The notes below the pieces were generated by a model. It was not told the origin of the DNA, did no database searches, and saw only the letters and a list, made by a program, of their open reading frames with translations. A stretch of DNA of 64,000 nt from Formosa haliotis. Lineage in GTDB: Bacteria > Bacteroidota > Bacteroidia > Flavobacteriales > Flavobacteriaceae. Position 1 is the stretch's first letter. Every line of letters starts with the position of its first letter. The translations under genes and the position numbers were made by a program. Shown one piece after another: positions 9,224 through 19,104 of this stretch. The DNA is taken from the NCBI RefSeq assembly GCF_001685485.1, contig NZ_BDEL01000001.1, forward strand, positions 3,631,501 to 3,695,500, given 5' to 3'.

Positions 9224-9658
9224 ATGAAAGCAATTCTATGTACTATCATTTTAGCGGTATTAGCGCTAGGTTGTCAAGAAAAGAAAGAAAAACAACTAGT
9301 TGAAAACAATTCCGTAACTTCTGAAAAATCTGTAAAAGATAAAAGTATTTTTAAAGCAACTTTAGGAGATAAAACTTACGAAGTCGAGATTCAATGTTCC
9401 TATTTTAATGAGGATTATTTTCAGTTTAAATCTGATAAATTTGATGTCGGAGATTCTAACGGTGACGGTATAAATATCTCTGGATTTCAGGATGGAAAAA
9501 AGCTTATATTATCTATTGAAGACCAAGGGGTGCATTACAGCTCTCCTGGGGTTTTGACTTGGAAAAAAATGAATGATTCGTTTACAGGAGAAGGCGAACT
9601 TTATGAAGAAGGTTCTGTAAAAAAGATTAAAGTAAAGTTTTCTGGCGAATGTAAATAA
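9224..9658 (+). CDS. Small lipoprotein of unknown function
   Basis: The start chosen is the ATG at 9224 (MKAILCTIILAVLALGC); the upstream TTG at 9185 would bury the signal peptide. The lipobox LALGC gives a mature protein starting at C17, then a lysine/glutamate-rich linker and a beta-rich domain of about 100 residues, 144 residues in all. No family recognised. It precedes another lipoprotein by 35 bases, so the pair is probably an operon. It lies between the LacI regulator and the PL17 lyase, but no alginate operator is seen upstream. Confidence 0.65.
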   Translation: MKAILCTIILAVLALGCQEKKEKQLVENNSVTSEKSVKDKSIFKATLGDKTYEVEIQCSYFNEDYFQFKSDKFDVGDSNGDGINISGFQDGKKLILSIEDQGVHYSSPGVLTWKKMNDSFTGEGELYEEGSVKKIKVKFSGECK

Positions 9659-9693
9659 TTATCTTAGTGTTTTCAACCTAAAATAATTCAACA

Positions 9694-10311
9694 ATGAAAT
9701 TAGCAAATGTCATTATAGTTTTGATATTATGCCTTTGTTTTGGCTGTAAAGATAAACCTGAGAACAAAGAGGTTATAGACTTTATTAAAGATATTGATAT
9801 TACACATGGTATTGCAGATGACGAGTTAGATACATCTAGAAAGCAACCAATATTTAATGTAGATGTTTCTTTAAATGGGAAAAAAGTAGATTTTACGCAG
9901 CTTAGCACTAAAGAAAATGTGGTGTTTATGGATGCCGGACTAAATATTAAGTTAGTGAATAAAAATAAAAATGTATGCATGCTTAATTTTATAAGCGATG
10001 ATTTGTATACCACTATACCAAATTCGTTTACATTTCAATCTGTAAACTTACCAATGAATCAGCAATTAATTTCCGAAAGAAAACGTTCCCATATTCAGGT
10101 TTATATTCCGGAAACAAATACAAATAAGGATGTGAAAATTCTGTATACAGGGGAAGCTATTATTCAAAAATTAACAGAAGACGAAATAGAAATCACTTTT
10201 CAAGGTAAAGCTAGAACCCCAGGTGAAACTGAACCAGAAAAGTTATACGATTTTGAGGGACATATAAACATCCAAGATTACAACATATACGATATACGTC
10301 ATAATAAGTGA
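9694..10311 (+). CDS. Lipoprotein of unknown function
   Basis: 205 residues. Signal peptide with lipobox CLCFGC (lipidated C near 18), then a predicted beta-rich domain. The segment YIPETNTNKDVKILYTGEAIIQKLTE reads like antiparallel strands. No known family. Probably co-transcribed with the 9224 lipoprotein. Whether it serves alginate use is only suggested by position. Confidence 0.65.
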   Translation: MKLANVIIVLILCLCFGCKDKPENKEVIDFIKDIDITHGIADDELDTSRKQPIFNVDVSLNGKKVDFTQLSTKENVVFMDAGLNIKLVNKNKNVCMLNFISDDLYTTIPNSFTFQSVNLPMNQQLISERKRSHIQVYIPETNTNKDVKILYTGEAIIQKLTEDEIEITFQGKARTPGETEPEKLYDFEGHINIQDYNIYDIRHNK

Positions 10312-10673
10312 AACCGGAGATAAATTTGGTTTGCCCATAATAAGGTGTTCTAGATAAAAAGGTTGTCTATAAAGGCAGTATAGACTCGGTAATTTTGTGA
10401 TTTCCATTTTATATAGAAATAGTATTTAGGAGGTGTTTTTAATTCGCTTTGTTGTGAAATTCGTTAATATTTTCCTTATAATTTTTCTAATCCTAAAATT
10501 TTATCTATTTTTGGTAAACCAATTTGGTAAACCAATTTAATGGTGTTTTTGAATGCTTTTTAAGTTAAAAAAATAAGGTTAAACCAAAATTTATACATTA
10601 ATATAGTAGAAAACGCTTAAATAAGAATAATCGTAATTATTAGATTTCATAAAAAGAAAGCGAAATAAAAAAT
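10312..10673. promoter_or_regulatory. PL17 promoter region with two tandem operators
   Basis: 362 bases. A perfect TAnnTTTG box lies at 10506-10513 and runs directly into two tandem palindromes at 10511-10522 and 10524-10535. Transcription should start near 10520, leaving a leader of about 150 bases. No clear TTG at -33 and no hairpin terminator for the preceding lipoprotein gene are seen. Confidence 0.65.
10511..10535. promoter_or_regulatory. Two tandem 12-bp operators before the PL17 lyase
   Basis: TTGGTAAACCAA occurs at 10511-10522 and again at 10524-10535, a 13-bp period. The first copy overlaps the -7 box TATTTTTG (10506-10513), so a bound protein would block the polymerase. Confidence 0.7.
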
Positions 10674-12665
10674 ATGTTATATTTAAAAAGATTCATTTTA
10701 ATCTGTTGTGTCATGTTGGTTCAGAACGGATTTTCTCAAGACCACCCCAATTTAATTCTTACCAAGCAAGGGGTAAAGGATATCAAATCACAATTAGGAA
10801 AAGTGCCTTTGTTTGATGCCACTTTAGCTCAAGTTAAGGCCGATGTAGATGCTCAAATTCTTGAAGGAATAGATGTTCCTATTCCTAAAGATATGGCTGG
10901 GGGGTATACCCATACTAGACATAAATTAAATTATCTTACCATGCAAGAGGCTGGTGTTTTGTACCAAATTTTAGGTGACGAAAAATATGCTATTTATGTA
11001 CGTGATATGTTAAATGAATACGCTAAGATATATAAAGGTTTGCCAAGACATCCACAAGAGCGTTCTTATGCTAGAGGAAAATTATTTTGGCAAGCATTAA
11101 ACGATTCTAACTGGTTGGTGTATACAAGCCAGGCTTACGATTGTATTTACACCTTCTTGTCTAAAAAGGAAGTTAAATATTTAGAAAAAGAATTGTTTAA
11201 ACCTATGGCAGATTTTCTGTCTATAGATACACCTCAGTTTTTTAACAGAATTCATAACCATAGTACTTGGGGTAATGTTGCCGTAGGTATGATAGGGTTA
11301 GTTATGGATGATGATGTTTTAATTGATAGAGCATTATACGGAATTAAAGGTTTAAAATTAGATGCCGGTAAAGATAACGATGGTGGCGATATTTTTGTAG
11401 AAGGACAAAAAGCTGGTTTTTTAGCTAATTTAGAAGAGCCTTTTTCTCCAGACGGTTATTATACCGAAGGTCCTTATTACCAACGTTACGCCATGTATCC
11501 GTTTATGATTTTTGCAGAAGCATTGCAAAATGTAAGACCAGAAACAAAACCATTTGAATATAAAAATGGCGTGTTATTAAAAGGTGTAGATGCTTTATTG
11601 AATTTAACAGATAAGAATGGCGATTTTTTTGCCTTAAATGATTCGCAAAAAGGGATGTCTTATTACTCGGGTTCTTTAGTGTCTGCAGTAGATATTGCTT
11701 ATTTTTATGGTAAAAAAGATCCAGCATTATTATCGATAGCAAAAGAGCAAGGGCGTGTACAATTAGATCAAACAGGTTTGGCTGTAGCGATGGATATTCG
11801 AGATGGAAAAGCAAAACCATTCGATAAAAAATCTATTTTACTTACAGATGGAGCTAAAGGCGATGAAGGTGCGGTTGGAATATTGCGTTCAACAAAACAG
11901 GATGCACTTACTTTAGTTATGAAAAATGCTGCTCAAGGATTAAGCCATGGGCATTACGATAAATTATCCTATTCTTTATTTCATGAAGGAAACGAAGTTT
12001 TACAAGATTATGGTTTAGCTCGTTTTGTAAATATTGAACAAAAAAATGGAGGAGGATATTTAAAGGAAAATAAAACTTGGGCAAAGCAAACTATCGCACA
12101 TAATACAATTATTCAGGATGAAACCTCGCACTTTAACGGCGACTATGATACAGGAAGTAAGCATCATTCAGATATGTATGTTTTTAATGTTGAAAATCCA
12201 GACATCCAAATTGTAAGTGCAAAAGAAAAAAATGCATATCCAGGTACACTTTTACAGCGCACCATGGTGATGTTGAATCATTCAGATTTTGAGCAACCTG
12301 TTGTTCTGGATCTTATGCAGGTGAATTCAGATAAAAAACATCAATTCGATTTACCGTTTTACTATTTAGGCCAAGTGATTTCTACTAACTTTGATTATAA
12401 GAAAGAAGAAACCTTGCATACTTTAGGTAAATCTCACGGGTATCAGCATTTATGGAAAGAAGGCGAGGGTACTTCAACATCTGGAGATGCGGCCTTAACC
12501 TTTAGGAATAATAATACCTTTTATACGATAACTACGACGGTTTCAGATAAAGATCATTTAATTTTTGGTCGTATAGGTGCCAACGATCCGGAATATAATT
12601 TAAGACCAGACCCGGTATTAATTGTTAGAAAAATACAGACGCAGCTTTATTTGCCTCGGTCATAG
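10674..12665 (+). CDS. PL17 alginate lyase (oligoalginate lyase), C-terminus cut by a frameshift
   Basis: The readable frame gives 663 residues: a signal peptide (to about GFSQ, 22), an alpha/alpha-barrel alginate-lyase domain, then a heparinase II/III-like beta-sandwich. Active-site features of PL17 are the N195-H196 pair in IHNHSTWGN, the tyrosine-rich GYYTEGPYYQRY (261-272), and SHGHYDKLSYS. PL17 enzymes remove unsaturated monouronates exolytically from alginate oligomers, usually in the periplasm. The frame breaks in the A5 run at 12629-12633. Adding one A would continue to a stop at 12905-12907, giving about 744 residues, the normal family length. The last six readable residues (QLYLPRS region) are out-of-frame sequence. 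Either a real inactivating mutation or a sequencing error. Confidence 0.9.
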   Translation: MLYLKRFILICCVMLVQNGFSQDHPNLILTKQGVKDIKSQLGKVPLFDATLAQVKADVDAQILEGIDVPIPKDMAGGYTHTRHKLNYLTMQEAGVLYQILGDEKYAIYVRDMLNEYAKIYKGLPRHPQERSYARGKLFWQALNDSNWLVYTSQAYDCIYTFLSKKEVKYLEKELFKPMADFLSIDTPQFFNRIHNHSTWGNVAVGMIGLVMDDDVLIDRALYGIKGLKLDAGKDNDGGDIFVEGQKAGFLANLEEPFSPDGYYTEGPYYQRYAMYPFMIFAEALQNVRPETKPFEYKNGVLLKGVDALLNLTDKNGDFFALNDSQKGMSYYSGSLVSAVDIAYFYGKKDPALLSIAKEQGRVQLDQTGLAVAMDIRDGKAKPFDKKSILLTDGAKGDEGAVGILRSTKQDALTLVMKNAAQGLSHGHYDKLSYSLFHEGNEVLQDYGLARFVNIEQKNGGGYLKENKTWAKQTIAHNTIIQDETSHFNGDYDTGSKHHSDMYVFNVENPDIQIVSAKEKNAYPGTLLQRTMVMLNHSDFEQPVVLDLMQVNSDKKHQFDLPFYYLGQVISTNFDYKKEETLHTLGKSHGYQHLWKEGEGTSTSGDAALTFRNNNTFYTITTTVSDKDHLIFGRIGANDPEYNLRPDPVLIVRKIQTQLYLPRS

Positions 12666-12907
12666 AAACACATGGAAGCTACAGTACTGTTAGTGAATTA
12701 GCGCATAACGCTTTTTCAAGTATCAAAAACGTAAGTGTTTTAGAAAGTTCTGAAGCATATTCTGGAGTCACTATAACAATGAAGAACGGGGACACGTTTG
12801 TTTTTATAATGTCGAACTCAAATTCGGCTAAAACAGAAAAACATAATATAAATATTAATGGCAAAACCTATAATTGGAACGGTGTTTGTTATTTCAAGAA
12901 ACAATAA
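12634..12907 (+). pseudogene. Out-of-frame C-terminal end of the PL17 lyase
   Basis: In the -1 frame relative to the main PL17 ORF, the sequence reads without stops as ...DAALFASVIETHGSY... up to TAA at 12905-12907. This is the expected end of the heparinase II/III-like domain, including the conserved LFASVIEPHG-type strand. About 90 residues are therefore detached from the enzyme by the missing base in the A run at 12629-12633. Confidence 0.85.
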
Positions 12908-13031
12908 CTATTAGAATAAGAGCAACATTTAAACACCTATAAAATTGATTAAGATTGAGTTTATAATTTTAATTTCTCTAATTTTATAGTTTAAATACGA
13001 CTTATACATTATCAAATAAAAATTAAACAAA

Positions 13032-13406
13032 ATGGAAAGATTTAGTCAAAAGTACGTTATCACAAAAGACATGGAATGGGAAGAACTTGGTGGAGGAGTG
13101 TCAAGAAAATTCTTAGGTTACGATAACCAAATTATGATGGTACAAGTAAAATTTGAAAAAGGGGCATTAGGTTCTCCTCACCAACATTTTCATACCCAAG
13201 CAACTTATGTTGTTTCAGGTAAATTCGAATTTGAAATTGATGGCGTAAAGCAAATCGTTGAAGGAGGAGATGGTGTTTATATCGAGCCAAATTTATTACA
13301 TAGTGCAGTTTGTTTAGAAGAAGGAATGTTAATTGATACCTTTAGCCCAGTAAGAGAAGATTTCTTGTCTGGTGGTGGAGTATCTTATTTCGGAGACAAA
13401 GAGTAG
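13032..13406 (+). CDS. kdgF: KdgF-type cupin, unsaturated uronate linearising enzyme
   Basis: 124 residues, one small cupin domain. Metal ligands are visible as H50 and H52 (with H54) in PHQHFHTQ, Q56, and H90 in PNLLHSA, the KdgF arrangement. KdgF speeds opening of the unsaturated monouronates released by PL17 and PL7 into linear 4-deoxy-L-erythro-5-hexoseulose uronate (DEH). It follows PL17 by 124 bases, consistent with one transcript, and is ended by the terminator at 13511-13537. Cytoplasmic, no signal peptide. Supports the alginate assignment of the locus. Confidence 0.9.
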   Translation: MERFSQKYVITKDMEWEELGGGVSRKFLGYDNQIMMVQVKFEKGALGSPHQHFHTQATYVVSGKFEFEIDGVKQIVEGGDGVYIEPNLLHSAVCLEEGMLIDTFSPVREDFLSGGGVSYFGDKE

Positions 13407-13510
13407 AACCTTATTATATTAACTAGAAAGAATTTATTTCTTCTGGTTACTTAAACGCATAACGTTACCAAAGCCAAAGATATCTTTGTTTGTTGGTAAT
13501 ATAACACATA

Positions 13511-13537
13511 AAAACCGTCTTTTTAGGCGGTTTTTTT
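13511..13537 (+). terminator. Rho-independent terminator after kdgF
   Basis: Stem AAAACCGTCT (13511-13520) with AGGCGGTTTT (13525-13534, one G-T pair), TTTT loop, T run to 13537. Confidence 0.8.
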
Positions 13538-14127
13538 AGTTTATAATAGATACGGTGTATGGTAAAGTTTAGTTTTTTACATTGCTGAACAGGGGGGTAG
13601 GCTTGTCTGTTTTTGGTCTCTTTATTTAACTGAAATCTATTTTAATTTTTCGCGTAAAATTGTGGTGTTTTTTTGTGTAACCACGTGAATAAATCACCTT
13701 GTTTTTCTCTCAATTTTCCATAAATAAATAAAATTTTTGAGTTTAGTATTAAAAAATAATATACTATGCTGAAGATTTAATTTTATGGCATATTATTTTT
13801 TCAATAATTATGTTAAAGTTTTTAGTTTATTTTAAAAATGATATGGAAATTGTTTTATATTTTTTTTAATAAAAAGACGCCAAAAGATGTTAAATAATTA
13901 AGATAATTTAGAGTTAAAATATGGGTTTATTTTAGAGGAATTCTATGTTTTTTAATGAAAATATGGTGTTTTAATTGCGGAGAGGCTAATATGGTAAACC
14001 GCTTATAACTCAGTAATTTATTGCTTAAAGATTGTGAAATTAATTGTTAATTGAGCAGATTTTTCATAATTAACATTAAAACGCATATTTTTTTATCCAA
14101 TTATTTTTTTTTAACAGGAAATTGGCA

Positions 14128-14170
14128 TATATTTGGTCAACCAAACTGGATAACCAATCTGGTTTACCAA
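14128..14170 (+). promoter_or_regulatory. SusC promoter -7 box with three tandem operators
   Basis: TATATTTG at 14128-14135 matches TAnnTTTG. It overlaps the first of three 12-bp near-palindromes with an exact 13-bp period: TTGGTCAACCAA (14133-14144), CTGGATAACCAA (14146-14157) and CTGGTTTACCAA (14159-14170). A half-site follows at 14183. No good TTG at -33. The arrangement fits a repressor covering the start of the main alginate operon. Confidence 0.75.
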
Positions 14171-14457
14171 AGAAACAAAAAATTGGTTAGTTCATGCTTT
14201 TACTGTTAAGAAAAAGACGAATAGAAAGGGTAGTTGTGCGTCTACCTTTTTAACTACTATTTATTGAAGTTTAATTTATAAAAATACTTGTATAGTAGCT
14301 TATGTTATTATAAAAGTAAGGAAAAAAAGTTATAAACAAAACAATTTAAATATTAGTTATAATAAAATATTCTGTTTTTCTATGATAGTAAGGTGTGGTT
14401 AGTAATAACATGCTGGCCAATAAATAGTTCTAATTATTTATTATTAAAACAAAACAA

Positions 14458-17400
14458 ATGGATTTGAAAAAACAATTAGTATTGTATGTAGTTCTGTTGC
14501 TAAACACAGCTTTGTTTGCGCAGGATCTCGTTTCAGGGGTCGTTTCTGACGAGAATGAAGTTCCTATACCGGGGGTAAATGTCTTGATTGTAGGGACAAC
14601 TAAGGGAGCTTCTACTGATTTTGACGGAAAGTATGAGCTTTTAGTTGAAAAAGGAGATATATTACAATTCTCTTATTTAGGTTATGTTACTCAGGTTATC
14701 ACTGCCACAGGTAATCAGGTAATTAATGTAGTGTTAAAAGAAGACTTAAGTGAATTAGATGAAGTAGTTGTAATTGGATACGGTACTCAGAAAAAATCAC
14801 ACGTAACTGGAGCGGTTTCAAAAGTTGTTAACGACGATCTAGATCAAATTGCAGTATCAAGGGTTGATGATGCCTTAGTAGGTCAGGTTTCTGGGGTTAA
14901 CATTCAGCAAACAGATGGTGAGGCGGGTGCAGCACCAAGTATTACAATTAGAGGGGTTGGATCTATGGCAGGTGATTCTACTCCATTAATCGTTGTAGAT
15001 GGTGTTATAGTAGATTCTAGTTTCTTAGGATCTTTAAATATGAACGATGTAGAATCTTTTGAGATATTAAAGGATGCGGCATCTTCTTCTATTTTCGGTT
15101 CTAAAGGATCTAATGGTATTATCCAAATTCAAATGAAAGCGGGTGTAGCAGGTAAAACAAGAATTAACTATTCTACGTTTACTGGTATGAAAACTGCTAG
15201 AAAAAGTGATGCTTACGGATATACTACAAGAGCATGGGCAGATCAACAAATGAGAGATGTAGGTGAGTTATCTATTTATACTCAAGCACAACTACAAATT
15301 GGTACAGACCGTTCTTGGCAAGATGTATTCTTTGAATCAGGTATCATTAATAACCACTCTTTATCTTTAAGAGGTGGTAACGACAATACTAAGTATGTTG
15401 TGAGTTTAAACTATGCTAATGACGAAGGTGTAATGTTAAAAGATAATTACACAAAGTATGGTGCCAGAGTTAAAGTGGATAGTAAAATTAACGATAAATT
15501 TAAAATTGGTGCTAGTTTAAGCCCTTCTTATACAGATAGAACACGTTTTTCTGAAAACATTCATAACGTAGCAAGACACCAACCTTGGTTGCCTATCTAT
15601 CATACAGAAGAAACACTTAAATTTATTGATCCAAATGGAGCATATAAAGACATTGAAGTAGGGGATTACGCTAGACAAGATCACTTTACTATGTTCGATT
15701 TTAATGGTGATGGTGTATACGATGAGCAATTATTAAATATTGGTAACAGTAATAACTCTAACCCTTACGCTAGAATTGTAGAACGTGATAGAGAAGATAA
15801 AACATTCCAATTATATGGTAGTTTTTACGGACAATACGATATTATAGATGGATTAAGCTTTAAGAGTTCATTATCTGGTTCTTATACACAAAGAAGAAGA
15901 ACAGATTACATGGGAACACTTGCGAGAGAAGTGCCTACAGATGCTTATATGGAAGAGATTTCTCAAGGAGACAACTATATGCTTTTTGATAACTTCTTCA
16001 ACTATAACAAATCTTTTGGAAAACATGACTTAGGTGTAACTGCGGGTGCATCTGTTGAGAGTAGAAATTATTTCTTCTCTGGATTCACAGGAACAGGATA
16101 TACTAACGATGAGGTAAAAGAAATTACAAACGCAACTGCAATTTCTCAATTTGATGGATTTACATGGCAAAAAAGAGGTATCTCTTACGTAGCTAGAGCA
16201 ACTTATGCATTCGATAATAAATATTTAGCGTCTTTCAGTTTCAGACGTGATGGTAGTTCAATCTTCGGTTTAGATTATAAATACGGTAATTTCCCTGCAG
16301 GTTCTGTTGGTTGGAATATTGCTAAAGAAGATTTCTTAGTAGAAAGTAATGTGGTAAGTAACCTTAAGTTAAGAGTTAGTTATGGTGTTACTGGTAACGA
16401 CCGTTTAAATACAGGTGCGGTAGATTTAGATGCTAATGGTGGTGGATCTACATTAAGTACTGGTAATATCTTAGTAGATTACTATCCTCACTTAGCCTTA
16501 TTAAGTGCTTCTGGTAACAGTTACCCAGTAGATGGTAATATTACAGCAGGTTTCTCTCCGGTAAATATTGCTAACCCAGATTTAAGATGGGAGCGTTTAA
16601 TAGAGATTAACCCTGGTATTGACTATGGTTTCTTAAACAATAGAATTACAGGTTCTGTAGACTGGTACCAAAGAACAAGTGACCAGTTATTACTTAACAA
16701 CCCAATTTCTGTAACTACAGGTTTCGACGGAGCATTAGTAAACTTAGGAGAAGTAACTAACGAAGGTTGGGAAATTGAATTAAGAACTAAGAATATTACT
16801 TCTGAGAAATTTAGATGGAGTACAACAGTTATCGCAACTACAAACCAAAATACATTAGTAGATTTCGCAGATTCTAACGGTCAAATTACAAGTTTAGATC
16901 CTGCTAGACCAGCAGAATGGATTAACTTAGAAGGACAACCAATATCTCAGTTCTACGGATATGTAGTAGATAAAGAAATTCCTTTTGAATATAGAGATAG
17001 ACCTTACAGACACGTTGGTGCTGAATCTGGTTTAGTATATGTAAAAGATTTAAATGGTGATGGTGTTTTAGATGATGATGATAAAACAGTATTAGGTAAC
17101 CCTTACCCAGAATTAATTTGGAGTTTTACAAATGAGTTTTCTTTCGGAGATTTCGATTTCTCTTTCATGTTCCAAGGTTCTCATGGTGCAGAAGTAAGAA
17201 ACATTGCAGATCACTACTTATTTAGTAACAACAACAACAGAGCATTAATTCCAAACTCAGAAGGTATGGAAGCGCCTAATCAAGAATTCTTGGTAGATAA
17301 ATTCTTTACAAACAGTATTGTTCAAGATGCATCTTATATCGCATTAAGAAACGTTAATATTGGATATAACTTACCAAGCGATGTGTTAGATAAATTTAAG

Positions 17401-17577
17401 ATCTCAGGATTAAGAGTGTATGCTACAGGTCAAAACCTATTGTATTTCACTGCAGACAACTATACAGGATGGAATCCAGAGGCTGTAGATAAAACGAACC
17501 CAACACAATATGGATACCAAAGAGGAGGATCGCCAATTTATAGCACCGTATCTCTTGGATTAAATTTAGATTTTTAA
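14458..17577 (+). CDS. SusC-like TonB-dependent outer-membrane transporter (alginate oligomers)
   Basis: 1039 residues. Signal peptide (to about LFAQ, 22), a carboxypeptidase-regulatory-like domain (about 24-95), a TonB-box region LDEVVVIGYGT (100-110), plug (about 115-225) and a beta-barrel ending in an aromatic residue (LGLNLDF). Length and the following SusD gene identify the SusC class. It should import alginate oligosaccharides across the outer membrane. First gene of SusC-SusD-PKD-PL7-GntR-MFS-SDR, whose order and content are those of flavobacterial alginate loci. It has three operators upstream, so it is probably the most tightly controlled gene. Confidence 0.93.
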   Translation: MDLKKQLVLYVVLLLNTALFAQDLVSGVVSDENEVPIPGVNVLIVGTTKGASTDFDGKYELLVEKGDILQFSYLGYVTQVITATGNQVINVVLKEDLSELDEVVVIGYGTQKKSHVTGAVSKVVNDDLDQIAVSRVDDALVGQVSGVNIQQTDGEAGAAPSITIRGVGSMAGDSTPLIVVDGVIVDSSFLGSLNMNDVESFEILKDAASSSIFGSKGSNGIIQIQMKAGVAGKTRINYSTFTGMKTARKSDAYGYTTRAWADQQMRDVGELSIYTQAQLQIGTDRSWQDVFFESGIINNHSLSLRGGNDNTKYVVSLNYANDEGVMLKDNYTKYGARVKVDSKINDKFKIGASLSPSYTDRTRFSENIHNVARHQPWLPIYHTEETLKFIDPNGAYKDIEVGDYARQDHFTMFDFNGDGVYDEQLLNIGNSNNSNPYARIVERDREDKTFQLYGSFYGQYDIIDGLSFKSSLSGSYTQRRRTDYMGTLAREVPTDAYMEEISQGDNYMLFDNFFNYNKSFGKHDLGVTAGASVESRNYFFSGFTGTGYTNDEVKEITNATAISQFDGFTWQKRGISYVARATYAFDNKYLASFSFRRDGSSIFGLDYKYGNFPAGSVGWNIAKEDFLVESNVVSNLKLRVSYGVTGNDRLNTGAVDLDANGGGSTLSTGNILVDYYPHLALLSASGNSYPVDGNITAGFSPVNIANPDLRWERLIEINPGIDYGFLNNRITGSVDWYQRTSDQLLLNNPISVTTGFDGALVNLGEVTNEGWEIELRTKNITSEKFRWSTTVIATTNQNTLVDFADSNGQITSLDPARPAEWINLEGQPISQFYGYVVDKEIPFEYRDRPYRHVGAESGLVYVKDLNGDGVLDDDDKTVLGNPYPELIWSFTNEFSFGDFDFSFMFQGSHGAEVRNIADHYLFSNNNNRALIPNSEGMEAPNQEFLVDKFFTNSIVQDASYIALRNVNIGYNLPSDVLDKFKISGLRVYATGQNLLYFTADNYTGWNPEAVDKTNPTQYGYQRGGSPIYSTVSLGLNLDF

Positions 17578-17607
17578 TAATTTTTCAACGATAAATAAAA
17601 TAATATT

Positions 17608-19077
17608 ATGAAATATTTTAAATATATCGCTTTTATTTTGGTGGGAAGTCTTTTCACGGGATGTAGCGACTTTTTAAACCCAACTCCAAGTTCTGGTATT
17701 ACTACGGATTCGTATTATAAAAATGCCGACGAATTAGAAACAGGTTTAATTGGAGTATATGCTGGTATTAAAGGAATAAACAGTACTAGTAAAGAAGATA
17801 ACCATGGTGTACAATGGGAGTTTTACGTAACAGAAATGCGTACTGATAATACGTCGACTAAAACGCCAGATTCGGAAGATGCATCTGATGCTGGGCAATT
17901 AGAAAGTTTTGCAGTACTGCCAACTAACAACTTCGTATTAAATTACTTTTCAAGTTATTTCCAAATTATATACAGAGCTAACATTATTTTAGCTAATATG
18001 GATGTTGTAGATGACGAAGTAAGAGCAGCAGAACTAGAAGGTGAAGCTAGATTTATTAGAGCTTATGCTTATTTTAACTTAGTACGTTTATTTGGTGATT
18101 TACCATATATTGATCGTGTTGTTACTCCAGATGAAACTGAAGTACAATTTACAAGAGTTCCTACAAGTGTAATCTACGAAGATTTAATTATTCCAGATTT
18201 ATTAAGTGCTGTAGCAGGAATCAATCATAACTATACTACAAGAGCAAACAAAAATGCTGCAAAAGCATTATTAGCTAAGGTATACTTATCTTTAGAGTCG
18301 CCAGAGTATAATAAGGCACAAGTACTATGCGAAGAGATTATTAACAGTGGTAAATACCAATTACAATCTAATTTTAGTAATGTATTTTACTCTGAGTTAA
18401 ACTCTGAAGTTATTTGGGCTATCGGTTACAACAGCCAATTACAAGACAACAGTCAGTTATTTTCTGCAGAATTTATGAATGCTGTAGGTAACTCAAGTGG
18501 TGTAAACTACGTTACAACAGATTTAAAAGCCGCTTTAGATGAAGAAGGTGGATTAAGAACGCCTGTGGCTTATAGAGAAGATCCGCTTACAATTTTTGGA
18601 GGAACTATTAGATACCAAACAGCTAAGTACTTCCCTGATGGTGATTCAGGAGGAGCAGACGGTCAAACTTTCGAAGGTGTACCTACTTTAGCAGGTAACG
18701 ACTGGATTGTATTACGTTATGCAGATGTATTATTAATGCATACAGAAGCCATTTTAGCAGGTGCTACAGAAACGTCAAATGCTAATGCTATTAATTCCTT
18801 TATGGAAGTGAGAAGAAGAGCTTGGCCAGATTCGGCTACGCCTGGAAAAGTAACTAGAGATGAGTTGTTATTAGAGAGACGTGTAGAATTTTCTTCAGAA
18901 AACCAAAGGTTCTTCGACTTGTTACGTTTTAAAGTAGCAAATTCAGTATTATCTGCATTTGCAGCTGCGAACAACTTTAATTTTACCGCTAACGATTTAT
19001 TATTGCCTATACCGCAAAACGAAATCAACTTAAGTAAAGCTAGTGGTACAGAGATGAGACAAAATCCTGGATACTAA
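17608..19077 (+). CDS. SusD-like surface glycan-binding lipoprotein
   Basis: 489 residues. Lipoprotein signal (SLFTGC, lipidated C19), then the all-helical TPR-rich SusD fold. Recognisable blocks are the early ADELETGLIGVYAGIKG, RAYAYFNLVRLFGDLPY in the middle, and the C-terminal end LLPIPQNEINLSK...QNPGY typical of RagB/SusD proteins. It caps the SusC barrel and binds alginate oligomers. It starts 30 bases after SusC and is surely co-transcribed. Confidence 0.93.
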   Translation: MKYFKYIAFILVGSLFTGCSDFLNPTPSSGITTDSYYKNADELETGLIGVYAGIKGINSTSKEDNHGVQWEFYVTEMRTDNTSTKTPDSEDASDAGQLESFAVLPTNNFVLNYFSSYFQIIYRANIILANMDVVDDEVRAAELEGEARFIRAYAYFNLVRLFGDLPYIDRVVTPDETEVQFTRVPTSVIYEDLIIPDLLSAVAGINHNYTTRANKNAAKALLAKVYLSLESPEYNKAQVLCEEIINSGKYQLQSNFSNVFYSELNSEVIWAIGYNSQLQDNSQLFSAEFMNAVGNSSGVNYVTTDLKAALDEEGGLRTPVAYREDPLTIFGGTIRYQTAKYFPDGDSGGADGQTFEGVPTLAGNDWIVLRYADVLLMHTEAILAGATETSNANAINSFMEVRRRAWPDSATPGKVTRDELLLERRVEFSSENQRFFDLLRFKVANSVLSAFAAANNFNFTANDLLLPIPQNEINLSKASGTEMRQNPGY

Positions 19078-19104
19078 TTAATTGTAATTGATTAACTAAA
19101 ACAC

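Larger units (their letters stand above)
13407..14457. other. Long intergenic region before SusC: terminator, AT-rich hairpin, operator array, long leader
   Basis: 1051 bases with no credible gene. It contains the kdgF terminator (13511-13537) and an AT-only inverted repeat with 12-bp arms (13751-13762 and 13790-13801). A TAnnTTTG box (14128-14135) runs into three tandem operators (14133-14170), with a half-site TTGGTTAG at 14183-14190. Transcription should start near 14141, so SusC mRNA would have a leader of about 315 bases, where I see no strong structure. Confidence 0.65.

Noticed and set aside
12620..12660. Programmed -1 ribosomal frameshift in PL17
   Set aside because: The slip site AGA-AAA-ATA does not allow re-pairing of both tRNAs after a -1 shift, and no stimulatory structure is seen; a missing base is simpler.
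13751..13801. Terminator or riboswitch before SusC
   Set aside because: The 12-bp stem is A/T only with a 27-nt loop; such palindromes arise by chance in this AT-rich gap.
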